From DASQFQ01 sp963805525 (GTDB lineage Bacteria > Actinomycetota > Thermoleophilia > Solirubrobacterales > Solirubrobacteraceae), in NCBI GenBank assembly GCA_963805525.1, contig CAWDUT010000007.1:62001-126000 (forward strand): 64,000 bases of DNA. The letters are read 5' to 3'. Below the pieces are notes generated by a model. That model searched no databases. It saw only the letters and a program-made list of their open reading frames with translations, and was not told the DNA's origin. Position numbers and translations under genes: made by a program. This document shows, piece after piece, positions 7,237-16,715 of the stretch (position 1 is its first letter; each line of letters begins with the position of its first letter).

Positions 7237-9831
7237 ATGGCGAGCACCACGACCCAGGGCGCAAAGGCGGCGCTGTCGCCCGACCAGGCACAGCGGCTCG
7301 ACGGCTACGTCGAGCGCGCGACGCTTGCCGCCGGTCGCTTCCGCGCCATCGACGACCAGGCTCGCGTCGACCGGATCGTCCACGCGCTCGTGGTCGCCGG
7401 CCTCGAGCACTCGGTCGAGCTCGCGCGCCTGGCGATGGAGGACACCGGCTTCGGCGTGTTCGAGGACAAGGTGGTCAAGAACTACATCGCCACCGAGTTC
7501 CTGCACGACTACCTCAAGGACAAGCGCTCCGTCGGCGTGATCGAGGAGGACGCGGCGCGCGCGGTCTCCTACGTCGCCGAGCCGATCGGCGTCGTGCTCG
7601 CGCTCACCCCGATCACCAACCCGACGTCGACCGTGCTGTTCAAGGCGATCGTCGCGGCCAAGACGCGCAACGCGATGATCTTCCGTCCGTCGGCGCGCGC
7701 GGCGCGCTGCGCCATGCGCACGATCGAGATCCTGCAGGCGGCCGGCGAGGCCGCCGGCATGCCGCCGGACACCCTTCAGGTCGTCCCCGACCCGACGCTC
7801 GACGCCTCGCAGTACCTCTTCCACCACCCCGGCGTCGACTTCATCTGGACCACCGGCGGCCCGAAGGCCGTCGCGGCCGCCAACGCGGCGGGCAAGCCGT
7901 GCCTGAGCGTCGGTGCGGGCAACGCGCCGGTCTACGTCCACCGCAGCGCCGACGTCGGGATGGCGGCGGTCGACATGCTGATCTCCAAGACCTTCGACTC
8001 GTCCGTGATCTGCCCGGCCGAGCAGACGTGCATCGTCGACGAGCCGGTGTGGGACGCGATGCTGGCCGAGCTCCAGCGGCTGGGCGCACGGCTGCTGACC
8101 GAGGAGGAGGTGGCGGCGCTGAGCGCCGCGGCCTTCGACGACGGCGCCGTCCAGCTGCAGACCGTCGGGCAGTCGTGCTTCAACCTCGGCGCCCTCGCGG
8201 GGTTCGAGGCCGAGATCGACGACAAGGTGCTGCTCGCGCCGCTGCCCAGCGACATCCAGGCGCTCGTCGCGCACCCGCTCGCCGCCGAGAAGCTGATGCC
8301 GGTGCTGGGGCTGGTGCGCTCGCCCGACGTCGAGCACGCGATCACGGTCGCCGAGGCGATCACCGAGCACGGCGGCCTCGGCCACACCTCCGCGGTCTAC
8401 GCCGAAGACGAAGACGTCATCGAGGCGTTCTCCAAGCGCGTGCGCACCGGCCGCATCCTCGTCAACGCCCCCACGGCGGTCGGCGCCCTCGGCGGCGTCT
8501 ACAACGCGATGACGCCGACGTTCTCGCTCGGCTGCGGAACCTGGGGCGGGTCGCTGACCACCGACAACATCAACTACCGCAACCTGCTCAACGTCAAGGC
8601 CGTCTCGCGCCGCCAGACGCCGCCACAGTGGTTCCGCGTCCCGTCGGACACCTACTTCAACCCGGGTGCGCTCGAGACCCTGCGCACGCTGCACTGCGAG
8701 CAGGCGCTGGTCGTGACCGACGCCGACACCGAGGCGCGCGGCGTGGTCGACGAGGTCCGCCGGCATCTCGACGCGCCGGTGCGGGTGTTCGCCGACGTCG
8801 AGCCCGAGCCGAGCGAGGCGACCGTGCGCGCCGGGGTCGAGGTCGTGCGCAGCTCCCGCCCGGACCTGATCATCGCGGTCGGCGGCGGTTCCCCCCTCGA
8901 CGCCGCGAAGGCGATCCGGCTGTTCCACGAGAGCCCCGAGCTCTCGCTCACCGAGCTGACCCTGCCGTTCCTCGATGCCCGCAAGCGCGTCGCCCAGTTC
9001 CCGGAGGTCGAGCACGCGCTGCGGCTGGTGGCCGTCCCGACCACCGCCGGCACGGGCTCGGAGGTCTCGCCGGCCGCCGTCCTCACGGCGGGCGGGCGCA
9101 AGCTCACGCTCGTCGACTACTCGCTCGTGCCCGACATCGCGATCGTCGACCCGCGGCTGACGCTCACGATGCCGCCGACGTTGACGGCCGACACCGGCAT
9201 CGACGCGCTCACGCACGCGCTCGAGGCCGGCGTCTCGATCTTCGCCTCGCCGTACACCGACGCGTTCTGCATGCAGGCGCTGCACCTGATCCTCGACGCG
9301 CTGCCGCGCGCCTGCGAGGACGGCTCCGACCTGGCCGCGCGGACCGCGATGAGCAACGCGGCGACGCTGGCCGGACTCGCCTTCTCCAACGCGTTCGTCG
9401 GCGTCTGCCACTCGCTCGCGCACGCGGTCGGCGCGCGCTTCGGGATCGCCCACGGCCGCGCCAACGGGATCTTCCTCCCGCACGTGCTGCGCTACAACGC
9501 CGCGCTGCCGCGCAAGTTCATGCCCGCGCCCGGTTACACCACCTATGTCGCGCCCCAGAAATACGCGCAGATGGCGTGGGTGCACGGTCTCAACGGACGC
9601 GGCGAGGAGGACCGCCGTGCGCGGCTGTTCGCTCGCGTCGACGCGCTGCTCGACGAGGTCGGCATCCCGCGCTCGCTCGCCGAGGCGGGGGTGGGGGAGG
9701 CCGAGTTCGAGGCCGCCGTCCCGGAGCTGGCCGAGGCCGCGTTCATGGACCCGAGCCTGCGCACCAACCCGCGCATGCCGCTCGTCGCCGAGCTGGTGGA
9801 TCTGCTGCGCGCGGGCTGGGCCGGGCGCTAG
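7237..9831 (+). CDS. adhE: Bifunctional acetaldehyde-CoA / alcohol dehydrogenase
   Basis: An 864-residue AdhE-type fusion reducing acetyl-CoA to acetaldehyde and then ethanol with NADH. The N-terminal CoA-acylating aldehyde dehydrogenase (about 1-440) has its catalytic Cys in FDSSVICPAEQTCIV (residue about 259). After a short linker, the iron-dependent alcohol dehydrogenase domain (about 465-860) shows GGGSPLDAAKAIRLF and metal-ligand histidines in CHSLAHAVGARFGIAHGRANG. Length and order match AdhE. This is a fermentation enzyme in a presumably aerobic lineage; together with the hydrogenase and ferredoxin oxidoreductase it suggests NADH disposal under low oxygen (inference). Confidence 0.95.
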   Translation: MASTTTQGAKAALSPDQAQRLDGYVERATLAAGRFRAIDDQARVDRIVHALVVAGLEHSVELARLAMEDTGFGVFEDKVVKNYIATEFLHDYLKDKRSVGVIEEDAARAVSYVAEPIGVVLALTPITNPTSTVLFKAIVAAKTRNAMIFRPSARAARCAMRTIEILQAAGEAAGMPPDTLQVVPDPTLDASQYLFHHPGVDFIWTTGGPKAVAAANAAGKPCLSVGAGNAPVYVHRSADVGMAAVDMLISKTFDSSVICPAEQTCIVDEPVWDAMLAELQRLGARLLTEEEVAALSAAAFDDGAVQLQTVGQSCFNLGALAGFEAEIDDKVLLAPLPSDIQALVAHPLAAEKLMPVLGLVRSPDVEHAITVAEAITEHGGLGHTSAVYAEDEDVIEAFSKRVRTGRILVNAPTAVGALGGVYNAMTPTFSLGCGTWGGSLTTDNINYRNLLNVKAVSRRQTPPQWFRVPSDTYFNPGALETLRTLHCEQALVVTDADTEARGVVDEVRRHLDAPVRVFADVEPEPSEATVRAGVEVVRSSRPDLIIAVGGGSPLDAAKAIRLFHESPELSLTELTLPFLDARKRVAQFPEVEHALRLVAVPTTAGTGSEVSPAAVLTAGGRKLTLVDYSLVPDIAIVDPRLTLTMPPTLTADTGIDALTHALEAGVSIFASPYTDAFCMQALHLILDALPRACEDGSDLAARTAMSNAATLAGLAFSNAFVGVCHSLAHAVGARFGIAHGRANGIFLPHVLRYNAALPRKFMPAPGYTTYVAPQKYAQMAWVHGLNGRGEEDRRARLFARVDALLDEVGIPRSLAEAGVGEAEFEAAVPELAEAAFMDPSLRTNPRMPLVAELVDLLRAGWAGR

Positions 9832-9840
9832 GGGCGCACC

Positions 9841-10827
9841 GTGTCGACCGCCGCCGGCCTCGCGCTCACGGTGGCGGGCGTCGTCGTCATCGTCGCCGTG
9901 CTCCGCGACGCGTTCGAGGCGCTCTTCCATCCCGACGGCCGGATGGTGCTGAGCCGCTCGGTGATGCGCGCGCTGTGGGCGCTGTTCCACCGCGTCGGGC
10001 GGGAACGGCCGCGCCTGTTCGCGCTCGCGGGTCCGGCGATGCTCCTCACGATCCTCATGAGCTGGGCGGCGCTGCTGGCCCTCGGCTGGGCGCTCGTGCT
10101 GTGGCCGCACTTCCCCGGCGGCTTCCGCTTCGCGACCGAGCTCGGGCCGCCGGCGAACCAGCGGGACTTCGTTGACGCGCTCTACATGTCCTTGGTGACG
10201 CTGGGCACCATCGGATACGGCGACATCTCGCCGGCGACCGACCTCCTGCGGCTGCTGGTGCCGCTGGAGGCGCTGGTGGGGTTCGCGCTGCTCACCGCCT
10301 CGGTGTCGTGGGTGCTCACGGTCTACCCGGCGCTGTCGCGGCGGCGCTCGCTGGCGTACGAGATCACGCTGCTGCGCGAGGTCACCGAGCGGTCCGGCGG
10401 CGGCGACTTCGTCCGCCGGCAGGCGCGCTCGGCGGAGCGCCTGTTCGCCGAGCTGCTGTCGCGGCTCGTCGCCGTCGAGCGCGACCTGGTCCAGATCCCC
10501 GTCTCGTACTACTTCACCCAGGGCGACGACCGCTTCAGCCTCCCGACGGTCATGCCGTGGCTGCTCGCCATGGCGGAGCGCGGGCTGGCCCCCGACGTCC
10601 CGGCGCCGACCCGGCTGCGCGCCGAGATGCTGTGCGCTGCAATCGACGACTTCGCTCGTACGACCGCCGAGCGCTTCCACGGCGGCGAGGCGGCGCCGAC
10701 CGCCGAGCTGCTGGAGCGCTACGCGCGGGACCACCTGCGGGAAGGCGCGGTCAGCGGCGCGGGCTACTACCGTCGTAGTCGGTCGCCCGGGCTGTTCTCA
10801 TTGACCGACAGCTCCAGGAAGAGGTGA
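9841..10827 (+). CDS. Two-pore-domain-like K+ channel subunit with cytoplasmic tail
   Basis: A 328-residue membrane protein. It has hydrophobic segments near 7-23 and 60-85, a pore helix and selectivity filter SLVTLGTIGYGDISP (GYGD) near 118-132, and a further TM segment VPLEALVGFALLTASVSWVL. This is the ion-trans-2 (PF07885) layout. A soluble C-terminal region of about 170 residues has no recognisable RCK/TrkA domain. It starts with GTG 9 nt after the adhE stop, so it is probably cotranscribed. Its role in stress-linked potassium flux is inference. Confidence 0.85.
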   Translation: MSTAAGLALTVAGVVVIVAVLRDAFEALFHPDGRMVLSRSVMRALWALFHRVGRERPRLFALAGPAMLLTILMSWAALLALGWALVLWPHFPGGFRFATELGPPANQRDFVDALYMSLVTLGTIGYGDISPATDLLRLLVPLEALVGFALLTASVSWVLTVYPALSRRRSLAYEITLLREVTERSGGGDFVRRQARSAERLFAELLSRLVAVERDLVQIPVSYYFTQGDDRFSLPTVMPWLLAMAERGLAPDVPAPTRLRAEMLCAAIDDFARTTAERFHGGEAAPTAELLERYARDHLREGAVSGAGYYRRSRSPGLFSLTDSSRKR

Positions 10828-10831
10828 CGTG

Positions 10832-11743
10832 ATGGTGCTCTCGGGCAATCGCCGTGTGGTTACGACAGTCGCGACGCTCGCGAGCGCGGCCGCCCTGGTC
10901 GGAGGCTGCGGCAGCAGCGGCAGCTCCTCCGAGTCGACCAGCACGCCCGCCGGCGGCGCGGTGGCGAACGCCGCCGCCGCCAAGCTGGTCCCCGCCGCGG
11001 TCAAATCGAAGGGCACGCTGCGGGTCGCGGCCGACGCGACGTACCCGCCGAACGAGTCGATCGCGACGAACGGGAAGACCGTCGTCGGCATGGACGCCGA
11101 CCTCGCCAAGGCCATCGGCGGCGCGCTGGGGCTCAAGGTCTCGGTCGTCAACGGGACCTTCGACAGCATCATCCCGGGGCTGGCCTCGGGCAAGTACGAC
11201 CTCGGCATGTCGTCCTTCACCGATACGAAGGAGCGCGAGCAGACCGTCGACTTCGTCACCTACTTCACGGCCGGGACGTCGTTCTACGTCAAGTCGCAGG
11301 GCGGCCCGATCGTCACCAGCCTCGCCGACCTGTGCGGGAGGAAGGTCGCGGTCGAGAAGGGCACCACGCAGGCGGCCGACGTCACCGCGCAGAGCAAGAA
11401 GTGCGTGGCGGCCGGCAAGCCCGCGGTGAAGCTGTCGGTCTTCCCGGACCAGAACGGCGCCAACCTCGCGATCAACAGCGGGCGCGCCGACATCGGCATG
11501 GCCGACTCCCCGGTGGCGGCCTACCAGGTCTCGAAATCCGGTGGCCAGTTCAAGGTCGTCGGCAAGCCCTACGGGACGGCGCCGTACGGCATCGCGATCC
11601 CGAAGGGCAACGGGATGGACAAGGCGGTCCTCGCCGCCGTCAAGGCGCTGATGGCCGACGGCCGCTACGCCGCGATCCTGAAGAAGTGGGGCGTGCTGGA
11701 CGGCGCGATCCGCAGCCCGCAGATCAACGGGGCGATCAGCTAG
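10832..11743 (+). CDS. Amino-acid ABC transporter substrate-binding lipoprotein
   Basis: A family-3 periplasmic-type binding protein (SBP_bac_3), about 303 residues. The N-terminal signal ends in a lipobox, AALVGGC, followed by a Ser-rich linker. The mature part opens with KGTLRVAADATYPPNESI and contains VVGMDADLAKAIGGALGLKV and YDLGMSSFTDTKEREQTVDF, typical of polar amino-acid binders. The ATG at 10832 has GGAAGAGG upstream. It leads a three-gene transporter unit with the permease at 11754 and the ATPase at 12677. Confidence 0.92.
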   Translation: MVLSGNRRVVTTVATLASAAALVGGCGSSGSSSESTSTPAGGAVANAAAAKLVPAAVKSKGTLRVAADATYPPNESIATNGKTVVGMDADLAKAIGGALGLKVSVVNGTFDSIIPGLASGKYDLGMSSFTDTKEREQTVDFVTYFTAGTSFYVKSQGGPIVTSLADLCGRKVAVEKGTTQAADVTAQSKKCVAAGKPAVKLSVFPDQNGANLAINSGRADIGMADSPVAAYQVSKSGGQFKVVGKPYGTAPYGIAIPKGNGMDKAVLAAVKALMADGRYAAILKKWGVLDGAIRSPQINGAIS

Positions 11744-11753
11744 CGGCGAGCCT

Positions 11754-12680
11754 GTGGAGTCCTCGGCCCCCACCGCCGGCCCCGCGGCGCCGCCCATCCG
11801 CGCGGCGGACATCAAGGCCGTGCCGGTCCGCCATCCCGGCCGCTGGGTCGCGGCCGTCCTGGTGCTGGTGCTCGCCGCGACGGTCCTCAACTCGATCGCG
11901 ACGAACCCTCGCTTCGAGTGGGGGCTCGTGCAGCAGTACTTCTTCTCGAGCCAGGTCCTCCACGGACTGCGGATCACGCTCGAGCTGACCGTCATCGCGA
12001 TGGCGATCGGGATCGTGCTCGGCGTCGTGCTCGCGGTGATGCGCCTATCGCTCAACCCGCTGGTCTCGACCGCGAGCTGGTTCTACATCTGGCTCTTCCG
12101 CGGCACCCCCGTGCTCGTCCAGCTGCTGTTCTGGCAGTTCATCTCCGCCCTCTATCCGAAGATCTCGCTCGGGATCCCGTTCGGTCCAGAGTTCGTGCAC
12201 GGCGACGCGAACCGGCTGATCACGCCGTTCACCGCCGCGATCCTGGGCCTCGGGCTCAACGAGGGGGCCTACATGGCCGAGATCGTGCGCGCCGGGATCA
12301 TCTCGGTCGACGAGGGGCAGACGGACGCCGCGCAGGCGCTCGGCATGTCCCGGCTGCAGACGATGCGCCGGATCGTGCTGCCGCAGGCGATGCGGGTGAT
12401 CATCCCGCCGACCGGCAACGAGACGATCTCGATGCTCAAGACGAGCTCGCTGGTCAGCGTGATCGCCTACGCGGAGCTGCTCTACTCGGTGCAGCTGATC
12501 TACTCGGTGAACTTCAAGCAGATCCCGCTGCTGCTGGTCGCGAGCATCTGGTACCTGATCTTCACGAGCCTGCTCTCGATCGGGCAGTACTACATCGAGC
12601 GCCACTTCGGCCGCGGAGCGTCGCGCACCGCGCCGCTGACGCCGCTGCAGCGACTGCGGAGACGGTTGGCGCCCGCATGA
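11754..12680 (+). CDS. Polar amino-acid ABC transporter permease
   Basis: A 308-residue HisM/GlnP-type inner-membrane permease. About five TM segments are visible, starting with WVAAVLVLVLAATVLNSI. The family signature appears as FRGTPVLVQLLFWQF, and the EAA loop that docks the ATPase as DAAQALGMSRLQTMRRIVLP. The start is GTG, 10 nt after the binding-protein stop, and the stop overlaps the ATPase start (ATGA). It lacks a separate second permease gene, so it probably acts as a homodimer. Confidence 0.93.
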   Translation: MESSAPTAGPAAPPIRAADIKAVPVRHPGRWVAAVLVLVLAATVLNSIATNPRFEWGLVQQYFFSSQVLHGLRITLELTVIAMAIGIVLGVVLAVMRLSLNPLVSTASWFYIWLFRGTPVLVQLLFWQFISALYPKISLGIPFGPEFVHGDANRLITPFTAAILGLGLNEGAYMAEIVRAGIISVDEGQTDAAQALGMSRLQTMRRIVLPQAMRVIIPPTGNETISMLKTSSLVSVIAYAELLYSVQLIYSVNFKQIPLLLVASIWYLIFTSLLSIGQYYIERHFGRGASRTAPLTPLQRLRRRLAPA

Positions 12681-13441
12681 GCCTGCCCATGGTCAAGGCC
12701 GAGGCCGTCCACAAGCGCTTCGGGCGGCTCGAGGTCCTCAAGGGCATCTCGCTCGAGATCCAGCCGCGCGAGGTGGCCTGCCTGCTGGGCCCCTCCGGCT
12801 CGGGCAAGTCCACGTTCCTGCGCTGCATCAACCATCTCGAGAAGATCGACGCGGGGCGGCTGTGGGTCGACGGCTCGCTCGTCGGCTACCGGCAGTCCGG
12901 GGACCGGCTGTACGAGCTCAAGGAGTCCGAGGTCGCCCGCGAGCGCGCGGACATCGGGATGGTGTTCCAGCACTTCAACCTGTTCCCGCACATGACGGCG
13001 CTGGAGAACGTCATCGAGGCGCCGCTGCACGTGAAGAACACGCCGCGCACGCAGGCGGTCAAGCGGGGTACGGAGCTGCTCGAGCGCGTCGGCGTCGGCG
13101 ACAAGGTCAACACCTACCCGTCGCAGCTCTCCGGCGGCCAGCAGCAGCGGGTCGCGATCGCCCGCGCGCTGGCCATGGAGCCGAAGCTGATGCTGTTCGA
13201 CGAGCCGACCTCCGCCCTCGACCCCGAGCTGGTCGGCGACGTCCTGGACGTGATGCGCCAGCTCGCCGCCGCCGGGATGACCATGGTCGTGGTCACGCAC
13301 GAGGTCGGCTTCGCCCGCGAGGTCGGCGACCTCGTCATGTTCATGGACGGCGGCGTGGTCGTCGAGGCCGGGCCGCCGCACGAGGTCTTCGACAGCCCCA
13401 AGCACGCCCGCACGCGTGCCTTCCTCTCCAAGGTGCTCTGA
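12677..13441 (+). CDS. Polar amino-acid ABC transporter ATP-binding protein
   Basis: A 254-residue GlnQ/HisP-type ATPase. Walker A is GPSGSGKST, the Q-loop is VFQHFNLFPH, the ABC signature is LSGGQQQRVAIARAL, Walker B is LMLFDEPTSALDPE and the switch His is in VVVTHEVGFA. It overlaps the permease by 4 nt. It powers import by the adjacent permease and lipoprotein. An insert around residues 70-90 (DGSLVGYRQSGDRLYELKES) is slightly longer than in GlnQ but normal for this subgroup. Confidence 0.95.
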   Translation: MSLPMVKAEAVHKRFGRLEVLKGISLEIQPREVACLLGPSGSGKSTFLRCINHLEKIDAGRLWVDGSLVGYRQSGDRLYELKESEVARERADIGMVFQHFNLFPHMTALENVIEAPLHVKNTPRTQAVKRGTELLERVGVGDKVNTYPSQLSGGQQQRVAIARALAMEPKLMLFDEPTSALDPELVGDVLDVMRQLAAAGMTMVVVTHEVGFAREVGDLVMFMDGGVVVEAGPPHEVFDSPKHARTRAFLSKVL

Positions 13442-13446
13442 GTCGC

Positions 13447-14592
13447 GTGCCCGTCGCCCAGCCGATCATGGGGATCAACCCCGCCATGCGGCGCGCCTGG
13501 CTCGCCCACAACACCGGGCACGCGCTCGGCGCCAGCGCGCACACCGCGTTCGCGGACGCGGACGTCCGGACGAACATCGAGAACCTCGTCGGGGCGGTCG
13601 AGGTGCCGCTGGGGATCGCCGGGCCGCTGCGCGTGAACGGCGCGTACGCGGACGGGTCCTTCTACGTCCCGCTCGCCACGACGGAGGGGACGCTGGTGTC
13701 CACCTACCAGTACGGGATGCGGGCGATCAGCGAGGCGGGCGGTGCGAACGCCTACGTGCTCGGCGACGCGCTGGACATCGCGCCCTGCTTCGTCCTCGGC
13801 GACGCTCGCGCCGCGATCGCGCTCGCAGAGTGGTTGGGCGCCCACCTCGCGGACCTGCAGGCGGTCGCCGCCGAGAGCACCACGCATGGCCGTCTCGTGG
13901 ATGTGCTCCCGCACGTGTTCGGGCGGCGGGTGTTCGCGCAATGCGTGTTCAGCACCGGAGACGCCATGGGGATGAACATGGTCAACCTCGCGGTCGACCG
14001 CGTCTGCCGGCACGTCGTCGCGACGATGCCCTGCGAGCACGTCTATCTGAGGGCCAACTACTCGAGCGACAAGAAGCCGGCCGCGATCAACCTCTTCCGG
14101 CCGTACGGCAAGGAGGTGGCGATCGACCTCACGATGCCCGGCGAGGTGGTGCGATCACACCTCGGCGTCTCGCCCCGAGAGCTCGTCGACTTCGGCGCCA
14201 CCGGCCGGCTCGGCAGTATCCAGGCGGGAGCGCTCGGCACGAACGCGCATTTCGCGAACGGCCTGGCGGCGATCTTCATCGCCTGCGGGCAGGACGTCGC
14301 GCAGATCGTCAATGCGAGCATCGGCTTCCTCGACCTCGAGCTGGTGGGTGACGACGACGTCTATGTCGCGGCGCGCCTCCCCAACCTCGTGGTGGCCACC
14401 GTGGGCGGCGGGACCGCGCTGCCGACCCAGCGCGAATGCCTGGAGCTGCTCGGGTGCGTCGGCGACGGGACCGCGCGCAAGTTCGCGGAGATCGTGGCCG
14501 CGGCCCTCGTGGCGGGCGAGCTGGCGATCTGCGCGGCGCTCGCCAATGGGCGCTTCATCGAGGCGCATCGACAGAACCGGAGGGGTGTGTAG
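13447..14592 (+). CDS. Hydroxymethylglutaryl-CoA reductase
   Basis: A 381-residue HMG-CoA reductase, which makes mevalonate from HMG-CoA with NAD(P)H. The catalytic Glu region is ENLVGAVEVPLGIAGPL, the nucleotide-binding loop is DAMGMNMVN, the catalytic Lys is in SSDKKPAAIN, the Asp is in GQDVAQIVNAS and the C-terminal His is in EAHRQNR. No N-terminal membrane anchor is present. The GTG at 13447 follows the ATPase stop by 5 nt; ATG 13468 is an alternative. No other mevalonate-pathway gene lies nearby, and the next genes are an alpha/beta hydrolase and an ABC1-like kinase, so its pathway context is unclear. Confidence 0.88.
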   Translation: MPVAQPIMGINPAMRRAWLAHNTGHALGASAHTAFADADVRTNIENLVGAVEVPLGIAGPLRVNGAYADGSFYVPLATTEGTLVSTYQYGMRAISEAGGANAYVLGDALDIAPCFVLGDARAAIALAEWLGAHLADLQAVAAESTTHGRLVDVLPHVFGRRVFAQCVFSTGDAMGMNMVNLAVDRVCRHVVATMPCEHVYLRANYSSDKKPAAINLFRPYGKEVAIDLTMPGEVVRSHLGVSPRELVDFGATGRLGSIQAGALGTNAHFANGLAAIFIACGQDVAQIVNASIGFLDLELVGDDDVYVAARLPNLVVATVGGGTALPTQRECLELLGCVGDGTARKFAEIVAAALVAGELAICAALANGRFIEAHRQNRRGV

Positions 14593-15498
14593 ATGACCGA
14601 CGACGACGCGCTCAGCGAGATCGTCCTGCATGGACATCGCGTCTTCTATCGCGCGGCGGGCGAAGGCCCGGTGATCGTGATGGTGCACGGGATCACGTCG
14701 ACGTCGGCCACCTGGTCCAACGTGCTCCCGTACCTCGCCGAGCACTTCACGGTGATCGCGCCCGACCTGCTCGGCCACGGCGAGTCGGCCAAGCCACGCG
14801 GCGACTACTCGCTGGGCGCGTACGCGAGCGGCATCCGTGACCTGCTCGTCGCGCTGGGGCACGACCGGGCGACGTTCGTCGGGCACTCGCTCGGCGGTGG
14901 CGTGGCGATGCAGATGGCGTACCAGTTCCCCGAGCACTGCGAGCGCCTCGTGCTCGTCAGCAGCGGCGGGCTCGGCCGCGACATCACACCGCTGTTGCGG
15001 GCCGCCAGCCTCCCGGGGTCCGAGCTCGTGCTCCCGCTGCTCGTCAACGACCAGCTCATGGGCGCCGGCCGGGCGGTGGGGCGCGTGCTCGGCCGCCTCG
15101 GTCTGCGCGTGCACACTGACGTCGGGGAGGTCCTGCGCGGGCACGCCTCGCTGTCGGACGGCGCGACGCGCTCGGCGTTCCTGCACACGCTCAGGGGGAT
15201 CGTCGATCTCCGGGGCCAGCGCGTGGACGCGAGCGATCGGCTGTACCTCGCCCAGGCGCTGCCGTTCCTGATCGTGTGGGGCGAGCGCGACCCGATCATC
15301 CCGGTCGCGCACGCGCACGCGGCCCACGACCTGGTACCCGGGAGCCAGCTCGAGATCTTCCCCGGAGCCGGGCACTTCCCGCACCTCGACGACCCGCTGC
15401 GCTTCGTGCGGCTGCTGACCGACTTCATGCGGACGGGCGAGCCGGCGGACGTCCCCGCCGCGAGCTTCGGCGACCTGCTGCGCAGCAGGACGGACTGA
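14593..15498 (+). CDS. Alpha/beta hydrolase
   Basis: A 301-residue alpha/beta-hydrolase fold protein. The oxyanion region is VHGITSTSATW, the nucleophile elbow is VGHSLGGGVAM, the acid is in VWGERDPIIPV and the catalytic His is in PGAGHFPHLD. It is soluble and similar to lipases/esterases and haloperoxidase-like hydrolases. The substrate is unknown. Its start codon directly abuts the HMG-CoA reductase stop, so the two are cotranslated. Confidence 0.88.
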   Translation: MTDDDALSEIVLHGHRVFYRAAGEGPVIVMVHGITSTSATWSNVLPYLAEHFTVIAPDLLGHGESAKPRGDYSLGAYASGIRDLLVALGHDRATFVGHSLGGGVAMQMAYQFPEHCERLVLVSSGGLGRDITPLLRAASLPGSELVLPLLVNDQLMGAGRAVGRVLGRLGLRVHTDVGEVLRGHASLSDGATRSAFLHTLRGIVDLRGQRVDASDRLYLAQALPFLIVWGERDPIIPVAHAHAAHDLVPGSQLEIFPGAGHFPHLDDPLRFVRLLTDFMRTGEPADVPAASFGDLLRSRTD

Positions 15499-15506
15499 GC
15501 GAGCCC

Positions 15507-16715
15507 GTGGACGCGCTCGCGCTCGCGGAGGAGTTCGGGGCGCAGCTCGGGGGCATGAAGGGCGCCGGACCGAAGCTCACCGAGTTCCTCTCGATGGTCC
15601 GGTTCGGGCCGAGCCCGGGATCGGCGCCCGATGGCGCGGCGACCGTCCCCTTCGGCCGCGTGCGACGCGTCGTCGAGCAAGACCTCGACGCCCGCATCGG
15701 GCGGCTGTTCGACGACTTCGACGAGGAGCCGTTCGCCGTCTCCTCGCTCGGCCAGGTGCACCGCGCGCGCACCGAAGACGGCGAGCCCGTCGCGGTGAAG
15801 GTCCAGCACCCGGGTGCGGCGGAGGCCGTCGAGGCAGACCTGCGCACCCTCGGGATGGTCGCGCCGCTGCTCAAGCGCCTCGCGCCGGGGCTCGACGCCT
15901 CCGCGGTGCTGGCCGAGATCCGCGAGCGCATCTCAGACGAGCTCGACTACGAGCTGGAGGCCCAGCACCAGCGCCGCCTGGCGCGGCTGCTCCGCGACCA
16001 CCCGCACGTGCGGGTGCCGCGCGTCCACACCGGCCTCTCGGCGCGCCGGGTGCTGGTGACGGAGTACGTCGAAGGGGTGCGCGGGGGGGAGATCGGGCGC
16101 CTCGGGGCCGCCGAGCGCGATCGCGTGGGCGAGATCCTCTTCCGCACCTACCTCGGGCTCGTGTGGCACGAGGGCGTCGTCGCCGGCGACCCGCACCCGG
16201 AGAACTGCGTCCTCGCTCCGGACGGACGGTTGTGGCTGCTCGACTTCGGCCTGCTGCGCGACCTCGACGCCGGCTGCCTGCAGGGCGAGCGCGACGTCAT
16301 GCGGGCGCTCGTCGGCGGCGACGCCCAGGCTCTTCACGCCGGCCTCGAGCGCCTCGGGTACCTGCCGGACCCCGGAGCCGTCGATCGCGACGAGCTGCTC
16401 GAGCATCTGACGCCGGCGGGCGAGTGGTTCCTGGCGGCCGGAGTGCGGCGGATCGAGCCGGCGTACGTCAGCCACGTCCTCGAGGTCGGCTATCCGCCGC
16501 GCTCGCCGCTGTTCCCGCTGATGCGCCGCATGGCGGTCCCCCCGCCGACGCTGCTCCTGCGGCGGATGGAGGTCCAGCTGCTCTCGCTGCTCGGCGCGCT
16601 CGGCGCCGGAGCCGACTGGGGCGCGATCGCCGCCGAGCACCACTCCGGCGCGCCCACGTCGACGGCGCTCGGGCGCGCCGAGCACGCGTTCTGGGAGCTC
16701 AGGACGGGACGCTGA
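15507..16715 (+). CDS. ABC1/UbiB (AarF)-family atypical kinase
   Basis: A 402-residue ADCK/UbiB-type protein. The N-terminal KxGQ-like element appears as GGMKGAGPKLTEFLSM, the lysine motif as EPVAVKVQHPG, the catalytic loop as GDPHPENCVL and the metal-binding DFG as LLDFGLLRD. A C-terminal region ends without an evident TM pair. These proteins support isoprenoid-quinone metabolism in other organisms; placement two genes downstream of HMG-CoA reductase may reflect isoprenoid handling (inference). GTG start 9 nt after the hydrolase stop. The 3' end overlaps the convergent PPTase gene by 17 nt. Confidence 0.85.
   Translation: MDALALAEEFGAQLGGMKGAGPKLTEFLSMVRFGPSPGSAPDGAATVPFGRVRRVVEQDLDARIGRLFDDFDEEPFAVSSLGQVHRARTEDGEPVAVKVQHPGAAEAVEADLRTLGMVAPLLKRLAPGLDASAVLAEIRERISDELDYELEAQHQRRLARLLRDHPHVRVPRVHTGLSARRVLVTEYVEGVRGGEIGRLGAAERDRVGEILFRTYLGLVWHEGVVAGDPHPENCVLAPDGRLWLLDFGLLRDLDAGCLQGERDVMRALVGGDAQALHAGLERLGYLPDPGAVDRDELLEHLTPAGEWFLAAGVRRIEPAYVSHVLEVGYPPRSPLFPLMRRMAVPPPTLLLRRMEVQLLSLLGALGAGADWGAIAAEHHSGAPTSTALGRAEHAFWELRTGR

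Noticed and set aside
8571..8579. CAACTACCG inside adhE resembling the regulon 9-mer
   Set aside because: Lies in coding sequence (NYRN) with no GGATG/-10 at the right distance; shows that 7-of-9 matches alone are not evidence.
7042..10734. Very long minus-strand ORF (1230 codons) opposite adhE and the K+ channel
   Set aside because: Arg/Asp/His-rich low-complexity translation with no domains; it is the antisense shadow of well-supported genes in high-GC DNA.
14596..15384. Large minus-strand ORF opposite the alpha/beta hydrolase
   Set aside because: Antisense shadow; GHSLGG and other hydrolase motifs are on the plus strand.
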